Source of the DNA: Streptomyces hyderabadensis
Lineage (GTDB): Bacteria; Actinomycetota; Actinomycetes; Streptomycetales; Streptomycetaceae
Direction of reading: 5' to 3'
Assembly: GCF_020404845.1 (NCBI RefSeq)
Contig: NZ_JAIOJZ010000046.1
Location: 1 to 64,000 of the forward strand
DNA: 64,000 nt
Shown: positions 34,625 to 43,342 of the stretch, in pieces
Layout of the letters: every line of letters starts with the position of its first letter
Numbering within the stretch: position 1 is the stretch's first letter
Notes under the pieces: model-generated
Told to the model about the DNA's origin: nothing
Seen by the model: the letters and a program-made list of their open reading frames with translations, nothing else
Database searches by the model: none
Program-made: the position numbers and the translations under genes

Positions 34625-36856
34625 CTACCGCGCCACGTACCCGAAGTCGGTGCCGGAGGCGGGCAGACCGCCCTGTCCCGGCTGGTAGGCGGTGACCGCG
34701 GCGTTGGGCTCGCCGAGGGTCACGTTGGACATCGGCAGGGCGTAGAGCGCGCCGGTGGCCGTCGGACCGTAGGGCATGCCCACGTAGAGGTGGGTGCCGG
34801 TGAAGTGGATGCTGGAGCCCAGGCGCTGGTCCGCGCCCGGCGCGCCGGGGATGCCGTCGCCGTCGCCGGACTCGATCCACTTGTCGTTGGCGCCGGGCGC
34901 ACCGAGCATCGAGAAGACGTGCACGGCACCGGAGGAGGCCGCCGAGCCGATCGCCTCGTCCGGGATGCCGACGGCCATCTTCATGGTCGCCTCGGTGCTC
35001 ACCGCGCGCGGCGCGGTGTTGATCGCCGTCAGGGTGGCGCCGAAGTGGTCACCGGCCTCGGAGGTGCCGGAGACGTCGTCGTCAGCGGTGCCGGAGGAGT
35101 ACCCGTCGAGCTGGGTGTAGGCGCCCGCGGCGGTGATCCGGAAGGTGAGGACGCTGCCCGTCTCCGCCTTGGAGACGCCGTTCACGTCCAGGGCTTCGCC
35201 CGGTGAACCGACCGCGAGGATCGACTCGTCGGCGCGCGCCGCGCCCGACGGGCGGTACGGGGCGAGGGCCAGGGCGGCGCCGAAGCGGTCGCCGGCCTCG
35301 GCACCGCCGGAGACGGTGTCCAGGTCCTGGTCGAGACCGAACAGCGGGGTGGGCCGCTTCTCGCTGTTCAGCGTGTGCGAGAAGACCGCGAGGTTGCCGG
35401 CGGCGGCATCCGCGCCGATGGCCTCGTCGGGCGCTCCGATGGCGAGGTGGTTGGCGTCGGCGGCGAGCACGGCGCCGAAGCCGTCGTTCGCCTCGACGGC
35501 CCCGGGCACGTCCAGCCGGTCCTGGTGGATGCCCACGTTGGTGCCGCCCCGGACGTAGTAGACCTGGCCCGCCTTGGCGGCGGAGCCAAGGCTCTCGCCC
35601 GGCACGCCGATGGCGAGGAACGGCTCACCGGCGGCGGTGGTGCCGGCCGCGAGCGCCTGGCCCATCAGGTCGCCGGTCTCCGACGCGGAGGCGCCGATGG
35701 TCCCGCCTCCGGCACCCTGCTCGAAGTGGGTGGCCTTGGTCGCCGAGGTGCCGAGACCGCCCCGGCCGCCGTACAGGATGTCGACCATGCCCGCGTCGAC
35801 GGCCTCGCCCAGGTTCTCGCGCGGAGTGCCGACCGCGAGGTCGCTGCAGCCGTCCTCGTCGTAGTCGACGACGGCCAGCGAGGTGCCGAACTGGTCGTTG
35901 CCCTCGGAGCTGCCCGGGACCCAGTCGAGGTCCTGGGTGATCTCGGCGGTGCCCTTGCCGCCGCCGTAGACGACCCTCACCAGGCCCGCCTTGGCGTGCG
36001 TGTCGACGTCCGCCATCGGGTCACCGACGGCGACGTCCTCCACGCCGTCGCAGTTGAAGTCGGTGATCCGGTTGGCTCCGGCCTCGGACGCCACCCAGGA
36101 GCCCAGGTCGTCGACGCGGGCGACCACGCCGCCGGTGCGGGTCTCGGCGGCGTCGATGCCGAAGCAACCGCCTTGGTAGGAGCGGCTGCTCAGGGCGGCC
36201 AGCCGCTGGGTGCCGTCCACGGTGCGCACCAGCGGGCCGCCGGTGTCGCCCATGCACGCGGCCGCGCCGTCCTGGCCCGTCACCGTCGCGGTGGTGGCCT
36301 CGGCGGCGTCCACCGAGAAGGACCCGGTGTGCAGCTTCGACGGCACCCACTCGGACGCGCTGCGGCCGTACCCGGCGAGCGTCAGCTGCTCACCGGCGGT
36401 GGGGGCGGTGGTGGCCAGGGCGAGCGGGGTGACATCGGTGACCGGGCGGTTCAGCCGGGCCAGGACCACGTCACGGTCGGTGCGCGGCACCAGCTCCACG
36501 ACCGTGCGGACCGCGCCCCCCGTGCCGTCGAGGTCGGCGCGGCCGATGGTCGCGGTGGTGGCCAGGGCGGGCTTGCCCGGGGGCACGGCGAGGCTCTCGG
36601 CGGGGCTGTCGGCGAAGCAACTGGCGGCGGTGAGCAGCCACTCGGTGTCGACCAGGACGCCGGAGCAGCCGCGGTCGTGGTCGCCGATCACCAGTTGGGC
36701 GGTGTACGCGTGAGTGGTGTCGGAGTCGGCCACGGCGGGGCCGGTGACGGCGGACGCCGGTGACGCCGTCATGAGTGCGGAGCCCGCGGTCAGGGAAATC
36801 GCGAGTGCGGCCATGCGCAGGGATCGGGGGTGACCCACGGGTCTTGTGCGGTGCAC
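34625..36856 (-). CDS. Secreted FG-GAP (integrin-alpha-like) propeller with degenerate trypsin domain
   Basis: 743 residues. A signal peptide (residues 1-36, ASPASA/V) precedes an S1 trypsin-like fold (about 50-265). The catalytic His motif reads WLLTAASCF instead of TAAHC, and the Ser motif reads CMGDTGGPLV instead of GDSGGP; the middle Asp (DRDVVLARL) is kept. So both the usual His and Ser are absent and the fold is probably not a protease. The rest (about 280-740) is about seven FG-GAP repeats with D-x-D-x-D-G calcium motifs (DFNCDGVEDVAVGDP, DYDEDGCSDLAVGTP). GTG 36856 has GAGGAG upstream. Confidence 0.88.
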   Translation of the reverse strand: MHRTRPVGHPRSLRMAALAISLTAGSALMTASPASAVTGPAVADSDTTHAYTAQLVIGDHDRGCSGVLVDTEWLLTAASCFADSPAESLAVPPGKPALATTATIGRADLDGTGGAVRTVVELVPRTDRDVVLARLNRPVTDVTPLALATTAPTAGEQLTLAGYGRSASEWVPSKLHTGSFSVDAAEATTATVTGQDGAAACMGDTGGPLVRTVDGTQRLAALSSRSYQGGCFGIDAAETRTGGVVARVDDLGSWVASEAGANRITDFNCDGVEDVAVGDPMADVDTHAKAGLVRVVYGGGKGTAEITQDLDWVPGSSEGNDQFGTSLAVVDYDEDGCSDLAVGTPRENLGEAVDAGMVDILYGGRGGLGTSATKATHFEQGAGGGTIGASASETGDLMGQALAAGTTAAGEPFLAIGVPGESLGSAAKAGQVYYVRGGTNVGIHQDRLDVPGAVEANDGFGAVLAADANHLAIGAPDEAIGADAAAGNLAVFSHTLNSEKRPTPLFGLDQDLDTVSGGAEAGDRFGAALALAPYRPSGAARADESILAVGSPGEALDVNGVSKAETGSVLTFRITAAGAYTQLDGYSSGTADDDVSGTSEAGDHFGATLTAINTAPRAVSTEATMKMAVGIPDEAIGSAASSGAVHVFSMLGAPGANDKWIESGDGDGIPGAPGADQRLGSSIHFTGTHLYVGMPYGPTATGALYALPMSNVTLGEPNAAVTAYQPGQGGLPASGTDFGYVAR

Positions 36857-37029
36857 GAACAGCTCCTCAGGTTCAACTGCGGCGACGGCGTCGGCCGCAA
36901 GGTGGCGATGCTCGCCCTTGCTCGGTGGATTGCCGGACCGGCCCGTCCGGCGGGGACCGGCCGCGGTCGGTCCGGGGTGTCGGTGCCCACGGCCCGGACG
37001 GCCCCGGTGCTCAGCGGCACGACGCTCGC

Positions 37030-37065
37030 CGAGACCCCGTGAGCTGGGACGCTGATGGGGTCTCG
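37030..37065 (-). terminator. Hairpin terminator after the ALF-repeat gene
   Basis: CGAGACCCC and GGGGTCTCG form a 9-bp stem with an 18-base loop, beginning 41 bases after the stop at 37106. The remaining 36857-37029 contains only the upstream region of the FG-GAP gene. Confidence 0.55.
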
Positions 37066-37105
37066 ACGAGGGTGCGGGTGTCACGGAAGAAGACGTTCCG
37101 GGCGC

Positions 37106-40100
37106 CTAGAAGATGGAGTTCCAGCCGTCGGAGATCGCGCCCCCGATGTCCGACGCCACGTCGCCGACCGTGTCCCACGAGGTGGTGCCGAAGGTGATCG
37201 CCGACCCCACGAGTTCGTGGCCGATCCGCGAGGCGGTCACGGCACCGCTCTTGAGGCCCTGGGACGCGTCCTCGAGGATCTGGGACACGCCCTTGATGTC
37301 GATCTTCCCCAGGTACGGGATCTGCTTGGCGAACTTGAGGCCGCCGCACATGGCGCCGACGGCCAGGCCGCCGACGGACTGCAGGAACGCCTCCGGCCCG
37401 TCGGTGAAGCCGGTGATGACGGCCGATCCGATGCCGGTGACCCAGGAGACGGTGCCGGCCACGCCGGCGATCGCCTCACCGGCGGGCGGCGGAATGAGCA
37501 GGGAGAACGCGGCCACGGTTCCGGAGACACCGCTGACGACGTTGAGCACCTGGGCGGTCTTCTGCCAGCCCGAGGCGCCGTCGTCCGAGTCCTCGGACCC
37601 GCGGGCGGAGTTGACGACGTCGTTGTCGGCGTTGTCGGCCGGGTCGATGCCGCTCTCCTTGCGCGCCTTCGCACGCTCGGCGGCGGCGCGTGCGGCGGCG
37701 GCGTCTTCCTGCCGCTTCTTCTCGGTGTAGATCTGGCGGGCCTCGGAGGCCGCCTGGGCGGCGGCGTTCTTGTCCTGCTCGGCCTCGAGCGCGGACTGGG
37801 CGGCGGCGTTGGCCGAGGCCTGGGCCTGCGCGGAGTACTGTGCCGCGGCGGAGGCGGAGGCCATCGCCTGGTTCGCGGAGTAGTTCGCCTGCCGTGCCAT
37901 GCGGCGGGCGGAAACGGCCGCGCTCTTGGCCTTGTTGGCCGACTCCTGCGCGGCCTGCGCGGACTCTTCGGCGTCGTCCGCGTGTCCGTCGGCCTCGATG
38001 GCGTAGGTGTTGGCCTTGTCGGCCGAAGCCTTCGCCTTGTCCGCCCAGGTCTGTGCCTCGTCGGCCGCGTCGCGGGCCTCGGCCGCGGCCTTGGAGGCCT
38101 CGTAGGCGTCCTTCTGCGCGTCCTGTGCGATCTTCGCGGCCCGGGCGATGGTCGAGCGGATGGCCGCGATGTGCGCGGCGTTGTCGTAGTCGAGCTGGGC
38201 GGCGCTGTGCTGCACCGTGGTGATGAAGTCGCGGCGCATCCAGGTGGTCCCCTCAAGGGCCACCTGGGCTGCCGCGGCGGTGTAGGGACCCGCGTCGTTG
38301 AGGATGGTGAGGATGGTGGCCCGGTCGTCCAGGGCCGCCTTGTCGGGGAGGTCCGTGAAGAACGCGTGCAGTGCCGCGGGGGAGCCGTCGTCCAGGGCTG
38401 CCTGCGCCGCGTCCTTGACGGCCTTGCCCGGGTTGTCGCCCAGGATCCGGAGGATGTCGACCCTTCGGTCCTGGGCGGCGGCCTCGTGGATGCCGGTGGT
38501 CAGGAAGTTCCGCACGGACTGCGGGTCGCTGTCCTCGATCGCGTCCGCGGCGGCGTTGGCGACCGCCTCGGTGGACACCTGCGCCAGGGCGAGGGCCGTT
38601 TCGCTGTCGTCCTGGCGCTGCGCGATCTGCCGGTCGGTGGAGACCCAGGTGAGGACGTCCTCGTCCTGTCCCGCCAGGGCGTACTCGGCGGCGGCCCGCG
38701 TCCAGGTGCCTATGGTGGTGGAGATCAGGTTCACCGCGGCCTTGCGGCCGTTGACCAGGGCCGCGGCGGTGTCCCCGGCGGCGTACGCCTCCTCGGCCCG
38801 GCTGATGAGGTCCTTGGTCTCGGCGTCCAGCCGGTCGGCCTCCGTCGCCGCGTTGCGGGCCGCTTCCCGGTCCTGGGCCTCGGCGGCCGCCATCTCCCGG
38901 GCCTCGGCCAGGGACTGCTCGGTGTCGTGCGCCAGCTTCTCCGCCTCCGCCTCGCGGGCGGCCGCCTCGACGGCCCTGGCGTCCTCGACCGCCTTCGCCG
39001 CCAGCTCGGCGGCCGCGACCGACTCACTGGCCCAGGCCTTCGCCTTGTTGGCGTAGTCGTCCGCCTGGCCGGCGGCATCCGCGGCCGCGTCCGCCGCGGC
39101 GGCCGCCTTCTCGGCGTGGTCGGCCGCCGAGTCGGCCGCCTTCCGGGCGGCCGTCGCCGCGCTCGCCGCCGTGTTCGCCAACGACTGGGCCCGGTTCGCG
39201 GCCTTGGTGGCACGGGCCGCCTGCGCGTCGGCCTCGGCTGCCGCCGCCTTCGCCACGGCGGCTTCCGACTGGGCCACGCCCGAGGCCTGGGCCGCCACCG
39301 CGGCCTGCTGGGCCGCCGCCGCGGAGTCCCGCGCGGTGGCGGCAGCCGAGATGCCGGCCGCCGCCGCCTGCTGAGTGGCGGTCTGCGCGGCGGCCAGGGC
39401 CTGCGCCGCCTTACGGGCCTTGGCGGCCGCGTTGCGCGCTCCCTCGGCAGCCAGCCGGGCGGCCTTGGTCTGGGAGGCGTCCCGCGCCGCGGCCACGGCT
39501 GCCGAGTAGGCGAGGGAGGCGGCCCGGCCGGCCGTGGCCGCCGCCTGGGCGGCAGCGGTGGCGGCGAACGAGGATCGGCGGGCGGCGTTGTGCGCCGCGG
39601 CGGAGGCCTGAACGGCGGTGCGGGCGGCGGAGGCCGCGCCCTGGGCGGCATTGGCGGCCTTGCGCGCCGCAGCGGCGGACTTGGCGACGTCCTCACGGGC
39701 CGCGGCCGCCTCCGCGGCGGCCGTCAGCGCCGCCTCCTTCGCCTTGGCCGCCGCCTCCTTGGCCTTGTCCGAGGCGGCGACCGCGCGGTCGGAGGTGACC
39801 TGGGCCCGCTTGCCCTCGCGTTCCACGATCGCCACCAGCTGATCGACGGTGGCGGTCTCCTCGTCCCGGGCACGCGCGATGTACTGACCGATGGCGAGGA
39901 ACCAGTGGATGGCCGAGGGGGTGCCGTCGTCCAGGGCGCGCTGTGCGTACTTCGCCACCTCCGGGGAGGCGTTGGCGAGGATGGTGAACACCTCGACCCG
40001 CTCGTCCGTGTTCCGGGCGGTGAACTGGGTGTCGAGCAGGAAGACCGAGAGGGCGTCGCTGCTTCCGTCGTTGAGCGCCGTCTGGGCGGCGTTCTTGAGG

Positions 40101-40579
40101 CCCCTGCCGGCGCTGTTCTGGATGCTCAGCGTGTTGAAACGCAGGTCCTGGAGCTCGGCGGTCCTGAACCCTCCGTCCAGGAAGGCGGCGACGGCCTCGT
40201 CGCCGGCCTCCAGTGCCGCGGCGGAGGCCGTGGCCATGCCCCGGCCGGAGAGGGCCATGGCGCCGAGCAGGGCCCGGCGGTTGTCCTCGGCGGTCGCCTT
40301 CGCCAGCCCCTGGGACAGGAAGCCGTCGACGTCCGTGGCGGAACCGGCGAGGGCCTGGGCTCCGGTCAGCTTGACCGTGGGGCCACCGACCTTCCAGGCG
40401 GTGACGGCCCTGGCGCGGGCGGTGTCGGGCAGTTCGGGAAGCTTCGGCAGGTCGTCCACGGACGAGGCGCTGGTGGCGGCGAGAGCGCGGGACGGGGCGG
40501 CGAGAGGGATTGCGGTCGCCGCAGTGGCTGCGCCGAGCACAGTGAGGACGCGACGTCTGCTCCAGTAGGTGGTGTCCAT
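37106..40579 (-). CDS. Tat-exported ALF-repeat/alanine-rich coiled-coil giant protein
   Basis: 1157 residues. A twin-arginine signal (SRRRVLTVLGAATAA, residues 7-21) leads into ALF repeats (about 60-250; units like ALDDGTPSAIHWFL), then a long Ala-rich coiled coil (about 265-640). A second ALF block (about 690-810; ALDDGSPAALHAFF), another coiled coil (about 820-970) and a hydrophobic C-terminal region (VLNVVSGVSGTVAAFSLLIPPP) follow. The composition is extreme in Ala but the frame is unbroken. It is likely a fibrous extracellular or wall protein. A 12-bp-stem hairpin lies in its leader, and a small secreted protein gene is divergent. Function unknown. Confidence 0.87.
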   Translation of the reverse strand: MDTTYWSRRRVLTVLGAATAATAIPLAAPSRALAATSASSVDDLPKLPELPDTARARAVTAWKVGGPTVKLTGAQALAGSATDVDGFLSQGLAKATAEDNRRALLGAMALSGRGMATASAAALEAGDEAVAAFLDGGFRTAELQDLRFNTLSIQNSAGRGLKNAAQTALNDGSSDALSVFLLDTQFTARNTDERVEVFTILANASPEVAKYAQRALDDGTPSAIHWFLAIGQYIARARDEETATVDQLVAIVEREGKRAQVTSDRAVAASDKAKEAAAKAKEAALTAAAEAAAAREDVAKSAAAARKAANAAQGAASAARTAVQASAAAHNAARRSSFAATAAAQAAATAGRAASLAYSAAVAAARDASQTKAARLAAEGARNAAAKARKAAQALAAAQTATQQAAAAGISAAATARDSAAAAQQAAVAAQASGVAQSEAAVAKAAAAEADAQAARATKAANRAQSLANTAASAATAARKAADSAADHAEKAAAAADAAADAAGQADDYANKAKAWASESVAAAELAAKAVEDARAVEAAAREAEAEKLAHDTEQSLAEAREMAAAEAQDREAARNAATEADRLDAETKDLISRAEEAYAAGDTAAALVNGRKAAVNLISTTIGTWTRAAAEYALAGQDEDVLTWVSTDRQIAQRQDDSETALALAQVSTEAVANAAADAIEDSDPQSVRNFLTTGIHEAAAQDRRVDILRILGDNPGKAVKDAAQAALDDGSPAALHAFFTDLPDKAALDDRATILTILNDAGPYTAAAAQVALEGTTWMRRDFITTVQHSAAQLDYDNAAHIAAIRSTIARAAKIAQDAQKDAYEASKAAAEARDAADEAQTWADKAKASADKANTYAIEADGHADDAEESAQAAQESANKAKSAAVSARRMARQANYSANQAMASASAAAQYSAQAQASANAAAQSALEAEQDKNAAAQAASEARQIYTEKKRQEDAAAARAAAERAKARKESGIDPADNADNDVVNSARGSEDSDDGASGWQKTAQVLNVVSGVSGTVAAFSLLIPPPAGEAIAGVAGTVSWVTGIGSAVITGFTDGPEAFLQSVGGLAVGAMCGGLKFAKQIPYLGKIDIKGVSQILEDASQGLKSGAVTASRIGHELVGSAITFGTTSWDTVGDVASDIGGAISDGWNSIF

Positions 40580-40598
40580 GAAATCCCCTCGATATGAA

Positions 40599-40650
40599 GC
40601 CCGGTCGGCAGCACAGGGCGGCGGACGACCGCCGGGCATGCCGACCGGGC
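40599..40650 (-). promoter_or_regulatory. Leader hairpin upstream of the ALF gene
   Basis: GCCCGGTCGGCA and TGCCGACCGGGC form a perfect 12-bp stem with a 28-base interior that can fold further (GGCGG / CCGCC). It ends 19 bases upstream of ATG 40579, just outside the GAGGGG ribosome site. It could stabilise mRNA or attenuate transcription. Confidence 0.55.
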
Positions 40651-41111
40651 ATTTCTCTGTCCGGACCGGTGCGCACTGAAACTAAGCGACGCGCACGTAT
40701 GGAATGACATCCGGGGAGAAACGTAGAAGAGCAAGCATGTAGTTGACCAGAAGTTGATCGTCTTCGATCCGTGACAAGGATCACGATTAAACAGTCGACC
40801 GAGTCTGCATTCACGCTGGATGGTCCGTCCGCAATGAGTACTAACAGTGCGTCAGCTCCCAAAGTGGTCGACACTGCATCAACTGCCTTGCACCGTCCAC
40901 CTGTTGACGTCGTGGCTGAATTTTGACGACCGTCGGCGGTGGACAAAGTTCAAACGCTGGGCTTCAATGGGCCCGCCAGTGGATCTTCGTAGGCAAGAAG
41001 GGCGGCCTGCACGTTGGGCATATCTCCGGACAGGACCGGCCCTCCCTCGTCGCCGCACGAAGACGAATTCAGAGTGGATAGCCGGGAAAACGGGCTGTCG
41101 GGGGAGTGGTG
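40651..41111. promoter_or_regulatory. Divergent AT-rich promoter region between ALF gene and small secreted protein gene
   Basis: About 460 bp with clearly lower GC than flanking DNA and no credible gene. At 40770-40785 there is CGTGA-CAAGGA-TCACG, a perfect dyad with the GTGA-N6-TCAC layout of Crp-type sites. Repeated AGTTGA (40741 and 40752) lies nearby. Promoter boxes are not clear enough to place. Confidence 0.5.
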
Positions 41112-41654
41112 ATGAGCACAACCAGTGTGAACGAGTCGCGTTCGAAGCGGAGAGCGCTCTTGCGGCGAACCCTGCCCGTCTGCGTGGCGGCCGGAGTCGC
41201 CTCGATCCTGGTCTTCGGCTCGGGGGGCTCACCGGACGCGGCGGCTCAGGCCACCGTGCCGGCCGCCGACGAGGCCCCGGGTTACGCGGTGGAGGACTTC
41301 AATTACCCGCAGGCCGACAAGATCCTGGCGGAGAAGGGTATCCGGCTCAAGCGGGGCGACGGCCACATCGTGCTGGCCGAGTGCAAGAGCGGAACCAATC
41401 AGCTCGAGGTCTGGTCCTACGAGTCGGTCGAAGCGATCTGCTTCAACGTTTCCGGCAACTCCGGATGGCTGACGATGGAGATTCCCTCCGTTTTCGGCAT
41501 CCGGGGCAATGACTTCAACACCGAAGTCGATATGACCACCGAGGGCGAAGAGAAGACCTTCGACGTCGAAAAGAACCTCTGGACGGCCGTCGGACAGACC
41601 GCGGACGAAGAGGGGCGTGACTTCGCGCTGCTGGAGATCAGGACGTCCAAGTAG
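41112..41654 (+). CDS. Small secreted protein, divergent partner of ALF protein
   Basis: 180 residues, start ATG 41112 with GGGGAG 7 bases before. A basic N-terminus (NESRSKRRALLRRTLP) leads into a hydrophobic stretch (VCVAAGVASILVFG) and a likely cleavage after DAAAQA. The mature domain is beta-rich: DKILAEKGIRLKRGDGHIVLAECKSG, EAICFNVSGNSGWLTMEIPSVFGIRGND, then TAVGQTADEEGRDFALLEIRTSK. Two Cys residues (about 98 and 116) may form a disulfide. No family recognised. Head-to-head placement with the giant ALF protein across a shared regulatory region suggests a joint role. Confidence 0.82.
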   Translation: MSTTSVNESRSKRRALLRRTLPVCVAAGVASILVFGSGGSPDAAAQATVPAADEAPGYAVEDFNYPQADKILAEKGIRLKRGDGHIVLAECKSGTNQLEVWSYESVEAICFNVSGNSGWLTMEIPSVFGIRGNDFNTEVDMTTEGEEKTFDVEKNLWTAVGQTADEEGRDFALLEIRTSK

Positions 41655-41715
41655 GGGCCGGGAATCAGCATCGCCGGCCCCTCCCCCGGCCGGTGCGCCT
41701 CGCCGCACCGGCCGG
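41654..41715. terminator. Two hairpins between convergent genes
   Basis: The first is GGGGCCGG / CCGGCCCC (41654-41681). The second is CCGGCCGGTGCG / CGCACCGGCCGG with a 6-base loop (41686-41715). Together they separate the secreted-protein gene from the acyl-CoA synthetase gene ending at 41720. Confidence 0.75.
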
Positions 41716-41719
41716 TGCT

Positions 41720-43342
41720 TCAGGCGCGGGTCCCGTACCGCTCCCGCAACTCCACCTTGCGCACCTTCCCCGAGACGGTCATCGGGAAGGAGTCGAGGAG
41801 CTGGAGGCGGCTGGGCACCTTGTAGTGGGCGAGCTGCCCCTCGCAGTAGGCGCGCAGTTCCTCCAGGGTGAGCGGGTCGGCGGCGTCGCGCGGGACCACG
41901 CAGGCCAGCACCTCCTCGCCGTAGCGCTCGTGCGGCACGCCGACGACCTGGACGTCCGCGATCTTCGGGTGGGCGTACAGGAACTCCTCGACCTCGCGCG
42001 GGTAGATGTTCTCGCCGCCCCGGATGATCATGTCCTTGATGCGGCCGACGATCTCCACGTACCCGTCCTCGCGCATCACCGCGAGGTCCCCGGTGTGCAT
42101 CCAGCGCCCCGGGTCGATCGCCTCGGCGGTCTTCTCGGGCTCCTCCCAGTAGCCGAGCATCACGCTGTAGCCGCGGGTGCGCAGTTCGCCCGAGCCGCCG
42201 CGCGGCAGGGTCACGCCGGTGACCGGGTCGACGACCTTCACCTCGATGTGGGGCAGTACCCGGCCGACGGTGCCGGTGCGGTGTTCGAGGTCGTCGTCCA
42301 TGCGGGTCTGCAGGGAGACCGGGGAGGTCTCGGTCATGCCGTAGCAGATGGAGACCTGCTCCATGTGCATCTCGGCGACCACCCGCTTCATGACCTCGAC
42401 CGGGCAGGGCGAGCCCGCCATGATGCCGGTGCGCAGCGAGGTGAGGTCGTAGGTGGCGAAGCCGGGCAGGTTCAGCTCGGCGATGAACATCGTCGGGACG
42501 CCGTAAAGGGACGTGCACCGCTCGAGCTGCACCGCCTCCAGCGTCGCCGCGGGTTCGAAGGACGGGGCGGGGATGACGATGCAGGCGCCGTGGGAGGTGG
42601 CGCCGAGATTCCCCATCACCATGCCGAAGCAGTGGTAGAAGGGCACCGGCAGACAGACCCGGTCCTGCTCCGTGTAGCCGACCGTGCGGCCCACCCAGTA
42701 GCCGTTGTTGAGGATGTTGTGGTGGGAGAGGGTGGCACCCTTCGGGAAGCCCGTCGTGCCGGAGGTGTACTGGATGTTGACCGGGTCGTCGCAGCTCAGC
42801 TCGGCGGCGAGCGCGTCGGCCCGCTCCCGCGGCACCGCGGCGGCGGCCGCGGTGAGCGCGTCCCAGGACGGGTCGCCGATGTAGACGGTCTCGCGCAGCG
42901 CGGGGCACCGGCCGCGGACCTGGTCCACGATCGCCCGGTAGTCGCTGCTCTTGTGGGCCAGCGAGGCGACCAGCAGGGTGATGCCGGACTGCTGGAGCAC
43001 GTACTCCAGCTCGTGCGCCCGGTAGGCCGGGTTGACGTTCACCATGATGACGCCGATGCGCGCGGTGGCGTACTGGACGAGGACCCACTCGGGGCAGTTG
43101 ACCGCCCAGATGCCGACCCGGTCGCCCCTGGTGAGGCCCTTGGCGAGCAGTCCGCGCGCCACCTCGTCGACGGCGGCCCCGAACTCGGCGTAGGTCCAGC
43201 GGCGTCCGGAGGGGACGTCGACGAGGGCCTCGCGGTCCGGGTGGGCGGCGATCGCCCGGTCGAGGTTGGCGCCGATGGTGTCGCCGAGCAGCGGGGTGGT
43301 GCTGGTGCCGTGGGCGTAGGAGAGTCGCTGTGGCTCGGTCAC
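41720..43342 (-). CDS. AMP-binding acyl-CoA synthetase (fatty-acid type)
   Basis: 540 residues, ANL-superfamily adenylate-forming enzyme. It activates a carboxylic acid with ATP and transfers it to CoA. Motifs: YTSGTTGFPKGATLSHHNI (P-loop, about residue 190), CYGMTETSPVS (about 340), WMHTGDLAVMREDGY (about 415), GRIKDMIIRGGENIYPREVE (about 440) and the C-terminal catalytic Lys in MTVSGKVRKVEL. GTG 43342 has GAGGAGG upstream and overlaps the stop of the upstream gene by 4 bp. Two synthetases in one operon probably handle different acids. Confidence 0.94.
   Translation of the reverse strand: MTEPQRLSYAHGTSTTPLLGDTIGANLDRAIAAHPDREALVDVPSGRRWTYAEFGAAVDEVARGLLAKGLTRGDRVGIWAVNCPEWVLVQYATARIGVIMVNVNPAYRAHELEYVLQQSGITLLVASLAHKSSDYRAIVDQVRGRCPALRETVYIGDPSWDALTAAAAAVPRERADALAAELSCDDPVNIQYTSGTTGFPKGATLSHHNILNNGYWVGRTVGYTEQDRVCLPVPFYHCFGMVMGNLGATSHGACIVIPAPSFEPAATLEAVQLERCTSLYGVPTMFIAELNLPGFATYDLTSLRTGIMAGSPCPVEVMKRVVAEMHMEQVSICYGMTETSPVSLQTRMDDDLEHRTGTVGRVLPHIEVKVVDPVTGVTLPRGGSGELRTRGYSVMLGYWEEPEKTAEAIDPGRWMHTGDLAVMREDGYVEIVGRIKDMIIRGGENIYPREVEEFLYAHPKIADVQVVGVPHERYGEEVLACVVPRDAADPLTLEELRAYCEGQLAHYKVPSRLQLLDSFPMTVSGKVRKVELRERYGTRA

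Noticed and set aside
37055..40597. 1180-codon open frame opposite the ALF gene
   Set aside because: Its protein is Gly/Arg/Leu-rich low complexity and shadows the alanine codons of the ALF gene, which has a Tat signal, ribosome site and known repeats.
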